Source of the DNA: Campanula takesimana
Taxonomy: Eukaryota > Streptophyta > Magnoliopsida > Asterales > Campanulaceae
Direction: 5' to 3'
Assembly: GCA_026119855.1 (NCBI GenBank)
Contig: JAOWBW010000268.1
Coordinates: 641,480-705,479, forward strand
Length of the DNA: 64,000 nt
This document shows positions 21,622 through 33,077 of the stretch, piece by piece. The first letter of the stretch is position 1; the number at the start of each line of letters is the position of its first letter. The notes beneath the pieces are model-generated. The model was not told where the DNA came from and made no database searches. It saw only the letters and a program-made list of their open reading frames with translations. Position numbers and translations under genes: made by a program.

Positions 21622-24600
21622 ATGGCACCAAAGAAATCAATTGATCTTGCTTCTTCTTCTACATCGTCCAAACCATCGAAGCCTGATATGGTATGAAATT
21701 CTGAACCCTAACTCAGTATACTTCATTTATCCGCCATTGTTGAAGCTTAAAAGCTTGTTCATCTTCCTTTGATCATTTTATGCTTTTTCTTCAATTTCTT
21801 GGTAGATTTGTGCTCGCATTTACTTATATACACTGTTTGATTACTTTGTTTTAAGATTTGTGTTCAATTTTGAGCAAAATCAATTTTGGGGTTATTTGTT
21901 GTTCTTGCGAAATTTTGCAGATTCTGGTTCATGTGTTGTTATTTGTTTTAGTTTATTTAGAACTTTGTTAGAATCTGCCATTTGTGATCATTTTGATATA
22001 TTTTTTTCCACGTTTTGGTTAAGATTTTGTTTTGCATATTCATACTCTGTTCTTCGTGTTCTTCATGCATTCAAACTCTTTTTCAAAATTTTCCCTCTTT
22101 GATCCGTTTTGCCTTCACTGTTCCTTCAGTCTTTGTTTTTACATTTTTACCCTTGCTCTCCTTGAACCGCATGTTTTCATTGTTAGGTTTCCTTGCTATA
22201 GTTTGTAGGACTTAATCAAACCGCGGTTTGCTTAAGGATTCAAACTATCATTCTTTAAGCTATTTCTAACTAAGAAATCTTTCAGGATCCCTCAAACTTT
22301 GTTCCCGGCTCTAGGATTCTTGTGATGAAATTAAACAAGATGCAGTTGGAAGAAAGATCCTCAATCTGCTGAATGATGCAAAGCTGCTACCTTTGTTTCT
22401 TATGGATGAACCGCAGTTCGTTACATTATCTGCGCCGAATTCTTTGAAAATGGGATCTCCACAAAGGCTGCCTTACTAGATGTAAGAGGAGAACCGATAA
22501 GGGATCTGGAATCCGGAGAGATAAGTTTGAAGATGCTATCAAGTCCACCGTCTGTGGCAAAGAAGTGATCCTAACCGCTTCCAAGATTGCAGTTCTAGCT
22601 GGTCTTGAGAACTCTGGAGTCATGGGGATAAAACCGGAACTTCTAAGTAATACTACAATGGAGTTGATTGGAGTAAATTCTTTCTCCACCAAGAATTCCT
22701 CCAAAAAGGACTTTGGAGAGGTTGGCTCACCTATGTGAATTGGTGGATTCTGGAGTTATGTGCAAGAATGGAAACCACAACATTTTACAAGTGAACATTA
22801 TGCTTACTGTGTGGCCATTCTTAAAGGGAAGAAACTGCACTGGCCCAAGGTTGTGATGAAGGAGATTATAAATGCTCTAAACTGCCTCCATGCTGCTAAA
22901 GCCGCTGGAAAATCCAAGGTCAGAACTCATTGCAGGTTGCTGACAAAGTTCTTGCATCAAGATACTGCCATTTTCAAGTTCTCGGCTGAAAACAAGGACT
23001 ATTGGTTGGATCCAAGTGAAAAATCTATCTTTGTATTGTCAAGACTTGATACCTTCAGAACAACTTTTGGATGGCGGTATGCTCAAATAGTTTGGAATGA
23101 GGACCCTCTTCCTGAAGCCGAACGTGGCCCATTTCCTGAGGCTCGCCTCAACAAATCTGGGAAACCGTATGCTGGTGCATTGCTGATCAGGCCATGCTAC
23201 GATGCTAAGAAATGAAGGTCAAACTGCCACTCTAAACCGACTGGGGTTAAGTCATTTAGCTCAAACCGCGGTACAGGCTGAGGGGGAGTCTGCGGTTGAG
23301 GGGGAGCCTGCAGTTCGGTCTATACCTGCGGCTCGTCCCAAGGAAACCGCTGCTCCAAGGAAAGAAAGGGAACTGCTCAAATCCCTTCAGTTATTACAAA
23401 GCAAACCTATCCAAACCGCCTCCTAAACCTTATCCAAACCGACATCAAAACCTTCATCTTCTTCAACCTCTTTTCCCCCATCAGACTATCTCCTACTCTT
23501 TCAAAACCTATCACTTCTAAACCCTCCTTTCCCAAACCTCAAGTTAAACCTCTCTCTCCAGTACATCAAAATGTGGAGAAATCCTTCAATTTCGCTATGG
23601 ATGCCTCCTCTCTTAAAGCCGCCAAGGCTAAATCCATTCCAGAACTTATCCCTTCACCTCATCTTTTCCTTCCTATCTCTTCTCCTCCTAAACCTTCCAC
23701 TTCTAACCGCCCTCTGTTCAATTCTCTGAAGAACAGTTGGCTGAAATTTTCAAAGCCTTCCCTAACCTTAAACCTTCCTCTCAAACCGATCCTGAGCAGA
23801 CCGAAGTGTCTGAGGATGCGGTTCTAGTTGAACAAACCGCTGTATCTACCATTGTGGTTCAGCCTGAGCAAAACGGTGAGTTTGAGGCTGTAGCATTGCC
23901 TGAGCAGACTGATATGTCTGAGGCACTTGGTGAACCTGAGCAAGATGATGAAGTTCTTGAGGTTCAACCGCCAAAGAAGAGAGAAAGTTGGTAAAGAAAA
24001 GTGATTATGTGGAGCATTGGCAGTCAAGGCCACCAGGAGCTGTAGACTTTCAGTGAAGCTGACTACAAAAGGGATAACTCACCACTTGAAGGAGCATTTG
24101 CAAAAGAGCTAAGAGAAAGAGCTGAGATGAGGAAGGCAGGTATTGACCCAATGTTGGTTGAGGTCTCTCCTCCTTCACTTAAAAGAAAGCTGGATTTTGA
24201 TTCACCAGACATACTCCATCTTCATCTCCAGACTTACCTTATGCCTTAGCGGTTCAACCTTCACGGTTCTTTCATCTGCTCAACTTCAGTTTCTACGACG
24301 GTCCAACCGATGGCTCAGTCTTCAGTTTCACCATCTGCTCCGCCATCGGTTTCTTTCATTAAACGAAGACAAAAACGAAAGAATGCTGCTGACTTAGCAC
24401 GCTATCTGAAGCGGTTCAAAACTGAAACCTCTAAGGAAAGAAGGGCTGGAGCCCATGCTCGTGCCGCCGCCAAAGCCGAAGCTAGATTCTTGAAGGCTGG
24501 CCGCCCTAACCCTATGCTATTTTTCCAAGGATGAGATGGAAGCCGCAGTTGAAAAATTAATTCTTTCAGTTGCAGAACAATTGATGGGTGAGATTGCCGA

Positions 24601-25618
24601 TCAGGTACTCATGATCCCACTATTGCTAGTCAATTCTTTCTAAAATTAACTGCTAGAACTTATCCTCCTATGTTGAATTGGAGATTTGTGCCTTCCCTTC
24701 CATTCTTCTGAATGATGATTATTTGAGATTTCCTCTTCTTCCTCCTTCCCTTCCTCAAACTACAATTATCCCTGTTCACTCTTTTCCTCACTTTGATCCC
24801 ATTGAGCTTGAAACCGCTCTTAGGATCTCTATGGGTGAAGCTTTAGAAGAGGCACACATTCTTTGAAGGGCAAAGCCAAAATGCCTTCCTCATCCATCAA
24901 TCTGATGATGCCATCCAAATTTCTGATGATGATAATTCCAGTGATGCCACATCCCTCACTATACTCCTTCTGATGAACCGCCCTCTTCAATTCCTTCCTA
25001 TCCAATTCTACCTCTTCATGCTACAACCGCCGATTTAATAGATGCGGTTAGGAATATTCAAGTTCATCAGCAAACCGCCACTTCTAGGTTTGACACTCAT
25101 CTCCTCACTTTACAATCTGATCTTGATGCCATTAAGGGGAGAGAGTTAATGAGAGATTTGATGATAGGTCAAGACAACAACAGCTAGATGAGAGACTGAA
25201 CTTAATCTTAGAAAATCAACTGGCTCTTCAAGATCTTGTCAGAACCAACAATGATCTTTGCAACTTAAAGTTTCAAGCCGTTGATGCTTCACTTCAATCT
25301 GTTGTTGAGAAACTTGATATTTTGGCCCAGCATGCGCTTGATTCTTCTGAGCTTATCTTCATAGAACCGGAAACTTGTCAAGCAAGCCGTTGCAATTGAA
25401 TTAAAGATTGATGAACCGACTGAAGTTCGGCTTCGTGCAGCTGACTTTGTTTTGAAGCCACCCGTGGATCCGGTTCTAGAAATGTTGATCAAACCGCCCC
25501 CGCTGTTGTTGATCAAGTTGCAGAAGAACAAGCTGCTCGAGACGCTCAAACCGTTCAGAACCAAACCGCAGATGATGCTGCTGCTGCAAGGGGTTCTGTT
25601 GCAGATGAAGTAGACTAG
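21622..25618 (+). pseudogene. Extra 3' gene of the copia element (unknown function, spliced and broken)
   Basis: It opens with ATG at 21622 (MAPKKSIDLASSSTSSKPSK); the exon appears to end at a GTATG donor at 21690/21691 and resume after TTTCAG at 22285. The next part is a globular segment (HFTSEHYAYCVAILKGKKLH, DTFRTTFGWRYAQIVW), which resembles plant 'putative transposon protein' domains. It is followed by a long proline/serine/threonine/glutamate region, a basic stretch (FIKRRQKRKNAADLARYLKR) and a leucine-rich end. The frame changes many times. It occupies the place of the env-like region in SIRE elements, but I see no signal peptide or membrane segment, so I do not call it env. Confidence 0.5.
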
Positions 25619-26070
25619 ATTTCTTTTATTAGTCTTTCTTTTTGATGTTTCTTGTAATTCATACATTGTAAATTACTATCCTTTATGATTGAATTATAAT
25701 GAGAATGACTGCATAGCATTCTGTTTCCAAAACTTTGTTTATTCAAACTGCTTGTTTGTGAAACAATGCTTGTATTTCTTCAACCTCATGCACTACATCA
25801 TCATGAAAATACTTTTTAGTGCATTATGGTTTAAACATTCAGTTTAAACATGCATTTCTGATCCTCAAAATCATATCATCCTTTATGCATCTGAATGTAT
25901 TTCTTTTCTATCTTTTCTTCATTCTCTTTTGTTTTTGATAGATTTGAAATCTATGATATAGCATAGTGTGTGCATTGACTTGGGACATGCAATTTCATGA
26001 AATTTATTTCTGACATATTCTTACCAAGTACAATGTTTTGCTATTATCATAGTGTGGTAATGGCATCAAT
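25619..26070 (+). other. Non-coding tail before the purine tract
   Basis: T-rich sequence between the extra gene and the 3' LTR. No gene seen. Confidence 0.6.
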
Positions 26071-26085
26071 CAAATAGGGGGAGAT
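26071..26085 (+). other. Polypurine tract of the copia element
   Basis: AAATAGGGGGAGATT immediately before TGTTAGG of the 3' LTR. Confidence 0.85.
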
Positions 26086-27545
26086 TGTTAGGATTCATTG
26101 TTAGTTCACCCACCTTAATTTGATTGATCCATGCCACGTGTCTTTTTATGGACTCTAGGACCGCATGTAATGAAGTTCTACTTCAATTTTTAGATAAGTC
26201 CATTTCTAGTATTTTTAGTTGTCTAGGCTGAGTATAGTTCGGTTGTATCATTAGCGGTTTAGTGCTTCAAACCGTCATCTTGAGACCGCCAGCATGGAGC
26301 CCTTCAGTTTTCATCAAACTGCAGTTTGCATGTTTGATGAAACCGCACATCAAGATCATTCTTCAAACCGCCCCTATGCTTGGTAAAACCGCAGATCAGT
26401 TATTGAAGAAATAAAGAGATGTCATTTATTCCTTAGACAAACATTCCCTTTTTGACCGTAAAAGGATGTTGTTATGTCATGTCAATATAATTCTAAGTTA
26501 ACTTGGAGTTTCTGCAAGGAATGTCGGTTTTTCTATGAGTTTGAATTGTTTACCGTTAGTCCTTTCTGCAACAAAGGACAAATGTCAGGTAGTGGTGCAA
26601 CAACTACCTAGGACTACAAGACAAAACCAAGACGAAAATGACAGCTCACCAATGGGATTTCGACAACACTGTACCCTTCAGATTTGATTCAAATCTTTAC
26701 CCAACGGTCACAAGGGTGCTCTGCCTATAAATAGCCTCCATTATTCAATAATGAAGGTTGCTGAGCTTCAAGAGATTCATTCCCAAGCATTCAAGTTTGC
26801 TTTGAAGATTTAAACCCAACCAGATATTCATATCTTCAAACCATCTCCATTGCAAACCCAGTTCTTCATCAAAGCTTCAAGCCTAACAACCATTCATACT
26901 TAGCCTTTACACCGAAAGAATTCTATTTGCTCAACCATCATTTAGATACTTAGAGCATTTGATTTCTTTTCACACACACACCCGATTTATATGATCACAT
27001 AGATTATATACTTTGAAAACACCGGTTGTTATTATAGCTTAGGTTAGACTTATTGTTTAGAGTTTAGATTCATCTTGTAAAACCTCCTCTAAATTAATAC
27101 AAGTCTTATAGCTATTAGAAAATCCTAGACTAACCATCTAGGTAGAGGACGTAGTTCATTTAAGAACGAACCTCTTCAATTTGTGTGTTTGATCTTTATT
27201 TTCTGTCTTGATATTTATCTTTCTTGTTTGTGGTCTTGAACTTGCTTCCATACACGAAATGACTTGAAAGATGAATTGTGTTTTCCTTTAACTTTAAGTT
27301 TAACTATTCTGTTTCATCATAGTGTTTTCTCAACCTGAGTCAAACTTCCCAACTCTTTAACTAACCTATTTGGCCAAACCGCAAACTCCGCTGTGCATTT
27401 TATCAGTTCGGTTCTTGTGCCTTGAACCGCAGTTGGCCAAACTGATAAGTACTCGGTTGATTTTAAGGGTATTTTCGAAAAAGTTTCGGACCGCTATTCA
27501 CCCCCCTCTAGCGGTTCATACCCTTGTTGCCCTCTGGGACCAACA
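26086..27545 (+). repeat. 3' LTR of the copia element
   Basis: 1460 bp. It differs from the 5' LTR by about ten substitutions, an extra GCTGAG near 26227, an extra four-base CAAC-type insertion near 26818 and a few run-length changes. TATAAATA at 26726-26733. Confidence 0.93.
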
Positions 27546-28201
27546 CTCTCCTTCTTTTTCTGAAGATTGAGAGAAACGTAAGCAACCACTTTGGTCTAGT
27601 CAATCTTTTACTGCTTTAAAAAAAAAAAAAACTCTCTATTTTTCCTTGACACCTAGAACTTGAATCTCACACACGTGCAGGCATGTAGATTAATTGCACT
27701 ACATATATTATAAACCCGGTCCCCAATCGGAGGACGGATGTCTGTCAGCATTTCCTTGCCGGTCTATTCAAGATGGTGTACCCACTCTGTGACATGCTCC
27801 TCGACTGTTTTCATGGAGAGCCTAGCCGTAAGCCCTGCATCAACCATCAATGCATACATACTAGTTAACAGGAACTCCTTGTGACCGGTCGGTTTTTGAT
27901 TCTTAGGATTGTTTTAATCATTGCCCAAGATAACGCTTTTCATACAATCTATATCCTTCCTTCATGAATTCTTGACGAATGTCTTTTGGTAAAATTGTTG
28001 AACAAAGATTGCAATGGTGAAATGAAATTTTTTTCTACGAGGATTCGAGTCCAGTCTCTTTCACCGTCAAGATCCCGCGTCCAACAAAGTCGCTTTCGGT
28101 TGTCCCTTACAAGAACTCATAAGGTTTGATTGCATAAACGGCGTTTTTTAATAAAGTGCAAAACAATTACGGAATCACTTAGGTTTTTGGATAATTGAAT
28201 G

Positions 28202-28303
28202 GTGGATTCCGATGAGAATATGAGACCTTTGCCCAAATTGTCGTTTGGGAAGTGCAATACAAGTGAAAAACAGGGGCTCATATTCTAGGGTGACATAATC
28301 CAC
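28202..28303 (+). ncRNA. Leader hairpin of element A (stem-bulge-stem)
   Basis: Outer stem GTGGATT (28202-28208) with AATCCAC (28297-28303); inner stem AGAATATGAG (28215-28224) with CTCATATTCT (28277-28286); apical hairpin CCCAAA/TTTGGG (28232-28249). The bulges CCGATG and AGGGTGACAT are shared with the hairpin of element B at 44605-44663, whose stems differ in sequence but still pair. It lies upstream of gag, where a packaging, dimerisation or translation signal would be expected. Function is unknown. Confidence 0.6.
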
Positions 28304-28396
28304 TATTCCAGGATATTAGATATAGAAACCCCCAAAACGGATTAAGTTTGTGTCCGACCAAATTAGGTTTAAAATCTGATTCTGTGATCTGTGCTG

Positions 28397-28436
28397 GATG
28401 CCTCGTACGAGACATCCTTGTCTCGTACGAGACATT
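28397..28436. promoter_or_regulatory. Palindrome pair in leader of element A
   Basis: CCTCGTACGAGACAT and TGTCTCGTACGAGACAT centred at 28406 and 28426. See the LTR pair at 12393/12413. Confidence 0.6.
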
Positions 28437-28599
28437 TTTCCTGTCCGTGTCAGTTTTGGTGTTGTGCTCGTTTGGTCAACCTTCTTTCACTCACTAAGCC
28501 TATACACCTCATAAATCTGACTTGTTGGGACCTTAATCTGGGTTAATGCAATCTCTATACCGATTAGTCCCGTTCGAATCGCAACTAGATCGTTCCAAA

Positions 28600-28960
28600 C
28601 TCTTCCAATGCCATGTCTGACACCAAGTCTATGCAAGAGGCCCATGATCTCCGACTCGACTTGAAAGGGAAGTAAGCCAAATGGTCGAAGTAGGCTCCAC
28701 TGCCTATACACTGACTTCAAGCGGAAATGGATGAAGAATTCATGACTCACTTACAAATCCAAAGCGAGTACTATGAGAAAGAAATCACAATCCTTCACGG
28801 TCATATCCAATTTCAAGTGATTATTACGAAAGTAGGATTTGTACTCTTCAAGCACGTCTGCAAACCCGAAATAATTCTACGACAAAGTGACCTCCGTCAA
28901 TACTTTTCAACAACTAAGGAAGAGCAAGTACTCTACTGCTCCCCGTCCTAAAGGAGAGAA
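28600..28960 (+). pseudogene. gag: Probable decayed gag N-terminus of element A
   Basis: Short frames such as MDEEFMTHLQIQSEYYEKEI lie where element B has its gag start, shortly after the leader hairpin and palindromes. Stops interrupt it (around 28676 and 28690). The hydrophilic, helix-prone composition resembles the coiled-coil start of Tat Gag, but I find no definite capsid motif. Confidence 0.3.
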
Positions 28961-30681
28961 AAGGAAAGGCACTATGGCAAGCTTGAAGGTATTACTCAAG
29001 AGGGTATCCTTGAATCCTCGTGAAGAAGGAAGATCACACCAAGAAGTCCCTCCTACTACACCAAGGAACTCCCTCCTCACATGCTCACCACCTCTTCTGC
29101 AAGTTCCACAAAGCACTGGCCCAACACCAACTCTTGTCACCATTTGAAAGATGTGATCCAGGATCTCATTGACAATAAGGAAATAGAGATACCAAGCTTT
29201 ACTATCAACTCTCTCCCTTAAGCTACACAAAGAAGAATGAAGCCTCATAATAAATCAAGATCAACCACTTTGGGGCTACAACTACCCTCTTCCTTTCTCC
29301 TTAGAAATAGGATATGTTTTTTAATTTCCTAGTAGAACTCGAAGAGTCATTCTGTCATTCTAGTCCATCTCCCTCCTTCTTTAGTCTGTGTCAACTAAAC
29401 TATCGAGTCTGTTTTGAATTTCAAGATATTAATAAAAGTCATTCCATTTCTTATACACTACTCTAAGGTTGTTCTACCTTTTGAATATCTCTCTTCTAAT
29501 TCATGAAATGGAATCCGCAAACAATAATTATCACTAATCTAAAATCTTGAAATTGATAATAGAAATATCTAAACAAGTGAGAAGGCCTAGGGGCTACACA
29601 TTACTTCACCGCGCTCATGGAAAGTCGAAGGACGACAATGGAAGAAATTCAAAGGCATTATCATTCCCAAATAAACGTGGGGCTACTCAATTAAAGCTTT
29701 GAGAGTCAAAAGAAAAAAAACTCTCAAGCTTTCATAACCCTATAAAGAAGATTTCAATCACACACAATGAAGTAAAAAAAGAGGCTCTTATCTCCTACTA
29801 ACCACGAACATCAAACCAAATGAAGAAAAAATTAGACTCCTAACTTGAAGACATTCTCTATCATCCGTAGATATCACTCATGAGAAATCCCGAAGGGCGC
29901 ACTAATGATTAGGCCTTCTCCTCAAAACTTGTCAAGGCATTTCTAGATGATTCACTTGCAAAAATAAATTGGACAAACACTTAAGGCATAAAAAATAATA
30001 CTAGGTCCATTAAAGGTAGAATTACTTTTCTAGTATTTAGAGCCACATAGCGTTCTTTGTTGACTCTAGGGGCTTTCCTCTTCCTCGCCCTCATATGCCT
30101 TCTTCAAATCCAAGCATCAAGCTAGGGGCTTTTGATCCTTCCTTCCCTAGTCTATTCATTCTCGAAACATACAGACTCGTCAAAGTAAATCCACACTAAG
30201 GGCTATCCATTATGCCTCTTACTCTCACCACATAGTGTGGTATCCCCACTGAGTCAATGCTTGGAATACACTTCCGAAAAGCCAAGTCGATAGCTAAAAT
30301 GCCTAATACATTCATACCCCAAAATCTGCATTTCTCGCCACAATAAGAGACAAAACCACCTCTCTCTCCTCTTGAGTCATCTTCGAAAGGGCGGTCTAGG
30401 CAAAATCAGGGTGCCCAAAAAAATAAAAAAAATAAAAAATAGGGAGAACGTTCTTCAAATCATTTCTCTTCAACCTTCTCAAATCCATCAAGTGGGAGAG
30501 CACTCTTCTTCAAGTCAAATACCTCATTAGCCTGTTCATGGGGTTATCTCTAAACATACAAGATTCTTAGGGCATGACTTAGACCACACATGAGATAAAC
30601 TGGGGGGAATAGAGTGCGCCTCTCATCACCTTCACCGGAGGCTTTCGGACATGGAATTCTAGAGTGATTCAAAAGTATGCC
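28961..30681 (+). other. Non-coding Tat/Ogre internal DNA with repeated AGGGGCTA words
   Basis: No gag or pol motif. Words of the type CTAGGGGCTAC recur (about 29268, 29590, 29681, 30067, 30120) and resemble the purine tract next to Tat LTRs. 30384-30420 carries one copy of the GGCGGTCTAGGCAAAA motif followed by CAGGGTGC. Confidence 0.55.
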
Positions 30682-30781
30682 NNNNNNNNNNNNNNNNNNN
30701 NNNNNNNNNNNNNNNNNNNNNNNNNNNNNNNNNNNNNNNNNNNNNNNNNNNNNNNNNNNNNNNNNNNNNNNNNNNNNNNNN
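30682..30781. other. Assembly gap (100 N)
   Basis: Exactly 100 N, the usual placeholder for a gap of unknown size. Left of it is family-A sequence; right of it is the internal region that ends in the 55540 LTR, so a missing 5' LTR of element C may lie in the gap. Confidence 0.98.
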
Positions 30782-30789
30782 CAGGGTCA

Positions 30790-31618
30790 CTGGGATTGTG
30801 CCGGCCAAGGAAAGTCCCAAAGACCAACAAACACAACTCCTTCCGATACAAGGCTTCTACTGCGCCTGCGCCTCCTAGGGGTGGAAAGGAGGCCGTCGGC
30901 CAAGTGAATATGGTCCAAATGAGGTCCCGCTAGATGTTCAAGCTGTCACAAGGAATGGGGCTCCGCCGCAAAGAGAGAGGGAGCACTTTGACGATTTTGG
31001 AATGCCTATGGGAAAGTCTTTGACGTGTTAGTCAAGAGAAGTATTATCAAGCCTTTAGAGAATTACCAACCCGCCTACCCAAGAACCGATTTGGACGCCT
31101 CCAAGTTCTGCAAGTATCACAAGCACATCAGGCACACAACGGATGGTTGTGTTCAACTGAAGCGCGTAGTTCAAGGGTTGATCAATGACAAGAAGATTGA
31201 GAAGCCAAAGGGTCCTAATGTGGTGAATAACCCCCTTCCTAATAATGGTGGGGTGAATATGGTGCAAACATGCGAGATCAGTATCCTAGAGCTCATGGAT
31301 GCCTTTGACAAGATAGGGCTCACGATGGTGGATATCTTCATGCATGGTGACGTTAGAAATTCTCGAACATTAGAAGGACACCTCCCCCGCCTTGGTTGCG
31401 ATTTGTCAAAGTTTTTCCACTACCACAAGTACACCGGTCACACTACCGAAGAATGCTTTGAACTCAAGAAAGCCGTACAAGAGCTCATCCACAAGGGAGT
31501 TGTCGAAGACCCTAGAGATTATGTAGCTAGCAATGTACTCATGGTAGAACTAGTGAGATCACTGATCCGGCCGAGCCTGTTGTGGCGGACTGTGATGAGA
31601 TGGGTTGTATTTCAATGA
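30790..31618 (+). pseudogene. gag: Tat/Ogre-like Gag C-terminal region with two zinc-type motifs
   Basis: The frame at 31025-31618 has KFCKYHKHIRHTTDGC near 31109 and FFHYHKYTGHTTEEC near 31415, each followed by LKRVVQGLI or LKKAVQELI. The CxxH...GHxTxxC pattern with a following 'L+xxIxxLI' helix is typical of Tat/Ogre Gag. The second copy has lost its first cysteine (FHYH). Duplication of the motif within about 300 bp is unusual. The frame ends in TGA at 31616 and continues decayed. Confidence 0.65.
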
Positions 31619-31749
31619 TTAATAATAAAGAACCTCTTGCTACTGTTGTCTTTAGAAGAACTAGTTAGTGAATCGAATCTCTAGAGGAAGAGAGTCCCAA
31701 ACCCTCTCAACCTCTTTCTTGGGCCGAAATCTTCGAGGAGGCCGAAAGG

Positions 31750-32430
31750 ACCGAATTTTCGCCCCCTTTTCGTGACACGCCATTGTCTTTGGAGGAGCTA
31801 CGTGCAGAAGTTTGTCTCCTTACAAGATCCGGTCAAGTGTACCAATCCGACCCAAAAGGTGCAAAGAAAATCTTTGGGAAGGAACCTGAGCAAGATGACC
31901 TAGACAAAGAAGACCCTATCCTCACTCAACTCAAACAAACCCAAGCCCATATTTCACTATGGTCCCTACTCACCTCCTCCCTAGCCCATCGCCTCATGCT
32001 CGAGCAAAACCTCGCCGCCACCATGGTACCATCCACTATTACCCCGAGGATGTCACCCACATGATCGGTAAATCCACTACGGGAACATCATCACATTCTC
32101 AGAGCTAGACAAGCCAATATTCGGAGTTGATCATAATGAGCCTTTATACATCACTGTCGAGGTAAATGGCAAGAAAATTCCCCGTGTATTCATTGATATG
32201 GTTCTGCTATTAATATCCTTCCTTCAAGGATGATGGATGTGGTTGGCGTTCATGGTGTTGATTTACGCCCATCCAAGCAAACCATCAAAGCTTATGACTC
32301 TACAAGCCGCGCCGTGATAGGCGAAGCCACCTTGCCCATTACCATCGGAACAAATATCCTACGACCGACTTCCACGTCATAGACATCCCGCAACCTTCTC
32401 ACTCCTCCTTGGCCGGCCATGGTTACATCA
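31750..32430 (+). pseudogene. Tat/Ogre aspartic protease region, frameshifted
   Basis: Upstream motif DPILTQLKQTQAHISLWSLL (near 31910) is the conserved lead-in to protease in Ogre-type elements. The protease core is readable near 32160-32240 as EPLYITVEVNGKKIPRVFID, where the active-site segment D-x-G-S-A has been shifted out of frame by a missing base in a G run. Later pieces include LRPSKQTIKAYDSTSRAVIG. The enzyme would cleave the polyprotein; this copy cannot. Confidence 0.6.
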
Positions 32431-33077
32431 GTCGGGCCTGTCCCATCTTCCCTGCACCAGTGTGTGAAGTTTCAATCGGTAATGAAGTGACCATCATCTA
32501 CAGCGATCTCGTAACTGCCCAAGGGACGGACACCAAGGGCATTCCTGTCTTACAGATTCAGCATGGGGAAGAGAGCAGACTCTTTAACGGTTTTGAAATA
32601 GTGGCCCAAGCACAGATCTGCGCCATTGACCTTACTAGGGCTTCAGATAGGGTGTCACCTATTGTGAGGATGCTATGAAATATGGGCTTCATACCGGGGT
32701 TGGGGCTAGGTAAGAACTTGCAAGGCCCCACATAATTGGTTGAAGAGGTTGATCATCGAGGGTTGTTCGGTCTAGGATACACCTTTACTCCTGAAGACAA
32801 GATGGAGCAACAAAGGAAAGAATTGCTTAAAAAGATGAAGCTTCCCTACAAAAATCCTGAAATGCGGCCATACCGCCTGTCCCTGAATAGCTACTTTGTC
32901 AGGGAAGGCGAGGAGTTTTCGTGTTTCGAGTTCGCAGAGCCATGGTTTGACCACACCGGTAAGTTGCAGAAAGGGTTCAAGATTTTCAGAGATGTGGAAT
33001 TCGATCGGTCCAACATGAAGCTGACTTACATGGAATATGAAAAATCCACGGGCAGAGTTAGAAACCATCAGGCATGA
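32409..33077 (+). pseudogene. G-patch-like segment downstream of protease (Ogre type)
   Basis: The protease-adjacent frame (HGYISRACPIFPAPVCEVSI) runs to MGFIPGLGLGKNLQGPT near 32679-32730, a glycine-spaced pattern like the G-patch found in this place in Ogre/Tat polyproteins. After a TAA it continues RGLFGLGYTFTPEDKMEQQ and RLSLNSYFVREGEEF. G-patch motifs elsewhere bind RNA or helicases. Its role in the elements is not established. Confidence 0.6.

Larger units (their letters stand above)
13801..27545 (+). mobile_element. Complete SIRE-like Ty1/copia retrotransposon, 13.7 kb
   Basis: LTRs of 1455 and 1460 bp flank an iMet primer site, gag, pol in copia order (protease, integrase, reverse transcriptase, RNase H), about 4 kb of extra 3' coding sequence, a purine tract and the 3' LTR. 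The perfect 5-bp duplication shows it is intact end to end. The LTRs differ at only about ten substitutions plus a few small indels by eye, so it is young. Several stops and frame changes in pol mean this copy cannot move alone. The long size, large gag and extra 3' region fit the SIRE/Maximus lineage. Confidence 0.9.
13796..27550. other. Target-site duplication of the copia element (CTCTC)
   Basis: CTCTC at 13796-13800 and again at 27546-27550, perfectly matched. This proves the element between them is one complete insertion. Confidence 0.92.
27546..28690 (+). other. Leader of element A, right part
   Basis: Continuation of the leader cut by the copia element: the 3' half of the CTACG/CGTAG motif (27551-27595), a large predicted hairpin (28202-28303) and a palindrome pair at 28406/28426 (20 bp apart). 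Very long leaders are typical of Tat/Ogre elements. Confidence 0.65.

Noticed and set aside
13801..27545. AACCG as MSA or DRE promoter elements
   Set aside because: The cell-cycle MSA core is AACGG and DRE needs CCGAC; the words here vary after CCG.
31783..32064. Separate small gene
   Set aside because: It is the conserved lead-in to the Tat/Ogre protease, part of the polyprotein.
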